From Actinomycetota bacterium (GTDB lineage Bacteria > Actinomycetota > Actinomycetes > Mycobacteriales > Micromonosporaceae), in contig VAXX01000395.1 of the NCBI GenBank assembly GCA_005885115.1, positions 1 through 5,927 of the forward strand: a DNA stretch of 5,927 nt, written 5' to 3'. Below the pieces are notes generated by a model. It ran no database searches, was not told the origin of the DNA, and worked only from the letters and a program-made list of their open reading frames with translations. Every line of letters starts with the position of its first letter. The first letter of the stretch is position 1. Of this stretch, positions 4,600 to 5,927 are shown in pieces. The translations under genes were made by a program, and so were the position numbers.

Positions 4600-5927
4600 A
4601 TGCCCGGAGGAGGTCGCACCCGCGAGCGACTCGGTCGAGTCCCCGCTGAGGTCACCGGCCTGGTCGGCCGGCGGTCCGACGTCGCCGAGGTGCGACGGCT
4701 CCTGTCCAGCGCCCGGCTGGTCACCCTGACCGGGACCGGTGGCAGCGGCAAGAGCCGGCTCGCGGTACGGGCGGCCGCCGAACTGCGTCGGGCATTCGCC
4801 GACGGGGTCTGGGTGGTCGACCTGGCCGACGTGACCGAGGCCGCCCTCCTGCACTACGCGATCGCCGAGGAACTCGGGATCGGGCCGTCCGAACGGCCGC
4901 TGCCCGATGCCCTCCTCGAGCATGTCCGGGACCGGGAGATGCTGCTGGTCCTGGACAACTGCGAGCACCTCGTCGACGAATGCGCGGCGTTCGCCGACCG
5001 GGCGCTGCGCACGGCGCCGGGGCTGCGGGTGCTGTGTACCAGCCGGCGGGTGCTCGGGATGGCCGCCGAGCACGTCTGGGACGTGGCGCCGCTGGGCGTA
5101 CCCGAGCAGGGGCAGGCGTACGACAGCGGCGCCGAGACGCGGTACCCGGGCGTGGCCCTGTTCGTCGAGCGGGCCGCCGCCGTGGCGCCGTGGTTCGCCC
5201 TCGACGCCGAGAACTGGCCGACCGTGGCGGAGATCTGCCGCCAGCTCGACGGGCTGCCACTGGCCATCGAGCTGGCCGCGGCCCAACTGCGTACGCTCTC
5301 GCTCGGGCAACTGGCGACCGGGCTGCGTGAGCACTTCCGGCACCTGTCGACGCGGCACGCCGTACCGGCCCGGCACCGGGGCCTGGACTCGGCCTTCGAC
5401 TGGGACTTCGAGCTGTGCTCGCCGGGCGAACAGGCGCTGTGGCAACGGTTGTCGGTGTTCACCGGCACCTTCGAGCTGAGCGCGGCCGAGTACGTCTTCG
5501 AGGAGCCGGTACTGGACCTGCTCGCCGGGCTGATCGAGAAGTCGGTACTGTGCCGGGTGGAGTCCGCCGACGGGCTGCCCCGCTACCGGCTGCTGGAGAC
5601 CGTCCGCCGGTACGGGCTGGACCGGCTGCGCTCGGCGTACGGGGCGGACGAGGAGCGGCGGCTGCGCCGCCGCCACCGGGACTGGTACGTGGACCTCGCC
5701 GAACAGTACGACGCCGACTGGTTCGGCCCGCGCCAGACGCAGTGGGCCGCCCGGATGCGCGCCGAGTACGCCAACATCCGGGCCGCCCTGGACGACAGTC
5801 TGAGTACGCCGGGCGGTGCGGACACCGGACTGCGGCTCGCGGCGGCACTGCGCTTCCACTGGTACGCCGGCGGGGCGGGGCACGAGGGCCGGTACTGGCT
5901 GGAACGGGCGCTGAACGCCGGCTCGGA
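4600..5927 (+). CDS. STAND/NB-ARC NTPase regulator, AfsR/LuxR-like (3' end outside window)
   Basis: The frame stays open from ATG 4600 to the window edge (442 codons, no stop). It starts with a linker reading VPAEVTGLVGRRSDVAEVRRLL (split as residues 14-24 and 25-35), the usual entry to the nucleotide-binding domain of AfsR-type and LuxR-type regulators. Walker A is GTGGSGKS (45-52), Walker B is MLLVLDNCEH (114-123), the sensor segment is LCTSRR (145-150) and the GLPLA motif is at 218-222. A winged-helix region follows (SPGEQALWQRLSVFTG, 274-289; YRLLETVRRYGLDRL, 329-343), then the start of a helical repeat domain (about 355 on). Such proteins are ATP-switched sensors that usually control secondary metabolism. 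There is no N-terminal SARP domain; a C-terminal LuxR helix-turn-helix may lie beyond 5927. GAGGAG (4591-4596) is only 3 bases from the ATG, a tight Shine-Dalgarno. A further GGAGGAGG (4605-4612) has no in-frame start after it. Confidence 0.88.
   Translation, partial: MPGGGRTRERLGRVPAEVTGLVGRRSDVAEVRRLLSSARLVTLTGTGGSGKSRLAVRAAAELRRAFADGVWVVDLADVTEAALLHYAIAEELGIGPSERPLPDALLEHVRDREMLLVLDNCEHLVDECAAFADRALRTAPGLRVLCTSRRVLGMAAEHVWDVAPLGVPEQGQAYDSGAETRYPGVALFVERAAAVAPWFALDAENWPTVAEICRQLDGLPLAIELAAAQLRTLSLGQLATGLREHFRHLSTRHAVPARHRGLDSAFDWDFELCSPGEQALWQRLSVFTGTFELSAAEYVFEEPVLDLLAGLIEKSVLCRVESADGLPRYRLLETVRRYGLDRLRSAYGADEERRLRRRHRDWYVDLAEQYDADWFGPRQTQWAARMRAEYANIRAALDDSLSTPGGADTGLRLAAALRFHWYAGGAGHEGRYWLERALNAGS

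Noticed and set aside
3427..5883. An 818-codon open frame on the minus strand
   Set aside because: It is antisense to the TPR and STAND genes, is Arg/Pro/Gly/Gln-rich without any family motif, and simply reflects the lack of stop codons in GC-rich DNA.

Overview
The window is high-GC DNA from an actinobacterium, most likely of the Micromonosporaceae type (Micromonospora, Actinoplanes and relatives). This rests on G/C-dominated third codon positions, GTG starts, TAnnnT-type -10 boxes, a single TTA codon, and a DUF3515/ddl neighbourhood typical of actinobacteria. The genus is inference.

Left part (1-2040). Three genes on the + strand follow each other closely: the last 19 codons of a stand-alone Lrp/AsnC ligand-binding domain protein, a membrane-anchored DUF3515 protein that begins on the base after the previous stop codon, and a YbjQ/UPF0145 family protein. 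The YbjQ gene runs 113 bp into the 3' end of a convergent D-alanine--D-alanine ligase gene (ddl), so its last ~37 codons are antisense to ddl. Ddl makes the peptidoglycan precursor dipeptide and keeps the residues expected for D-Ala-D-Ala synthesis.

Middle (2041-4488). A ~200 bp divergent control region separates ddl from an AAA ATPase gene. On the + strand a -10 box (TAATCT) lies six bases before the ATG of a 27-codon ORF, an arrangement typical of actinobacterial leaderless mRNAs. That ORF ends in an ATGA overlap with the AAA start. A long imperfect hairpin (18-base arms, 3-base loop) covers both the Shine-Dalgarno sequence and the start codon of the AAA gene. Together they look like a translational-coupling switch. 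The AAA protein (TPR-like N-terminus, one classic AAA module) loses frame close to its C-terminus. From about 3445 coding continues in the -1 frame as a TPR protein with about four C-terminal membrane segments, and that frame has no credible start codon of its own. Adding one G at the junction gives a continuous AAA-TPR-membrane protein with a good TPR helix across the join. This points to a fusion of two formerly adjacent genes followed by a one-base lesion, or to a sequence error.

Right part (4489-5927). A short intergenic region with a GC hairpin and a TTCACC-N18-TAGGCT promoter leads to a STAND-type NTPase regulator (AfsR/LuxR-like NB-ARC protein) that runs off the window after 442 codons. 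Its DNA-binding domain, if it has one, lies outside. No RNA genes, insertion sequences or CRISPR arrays were seen, and no stretch over 300 bp lacks a gene.
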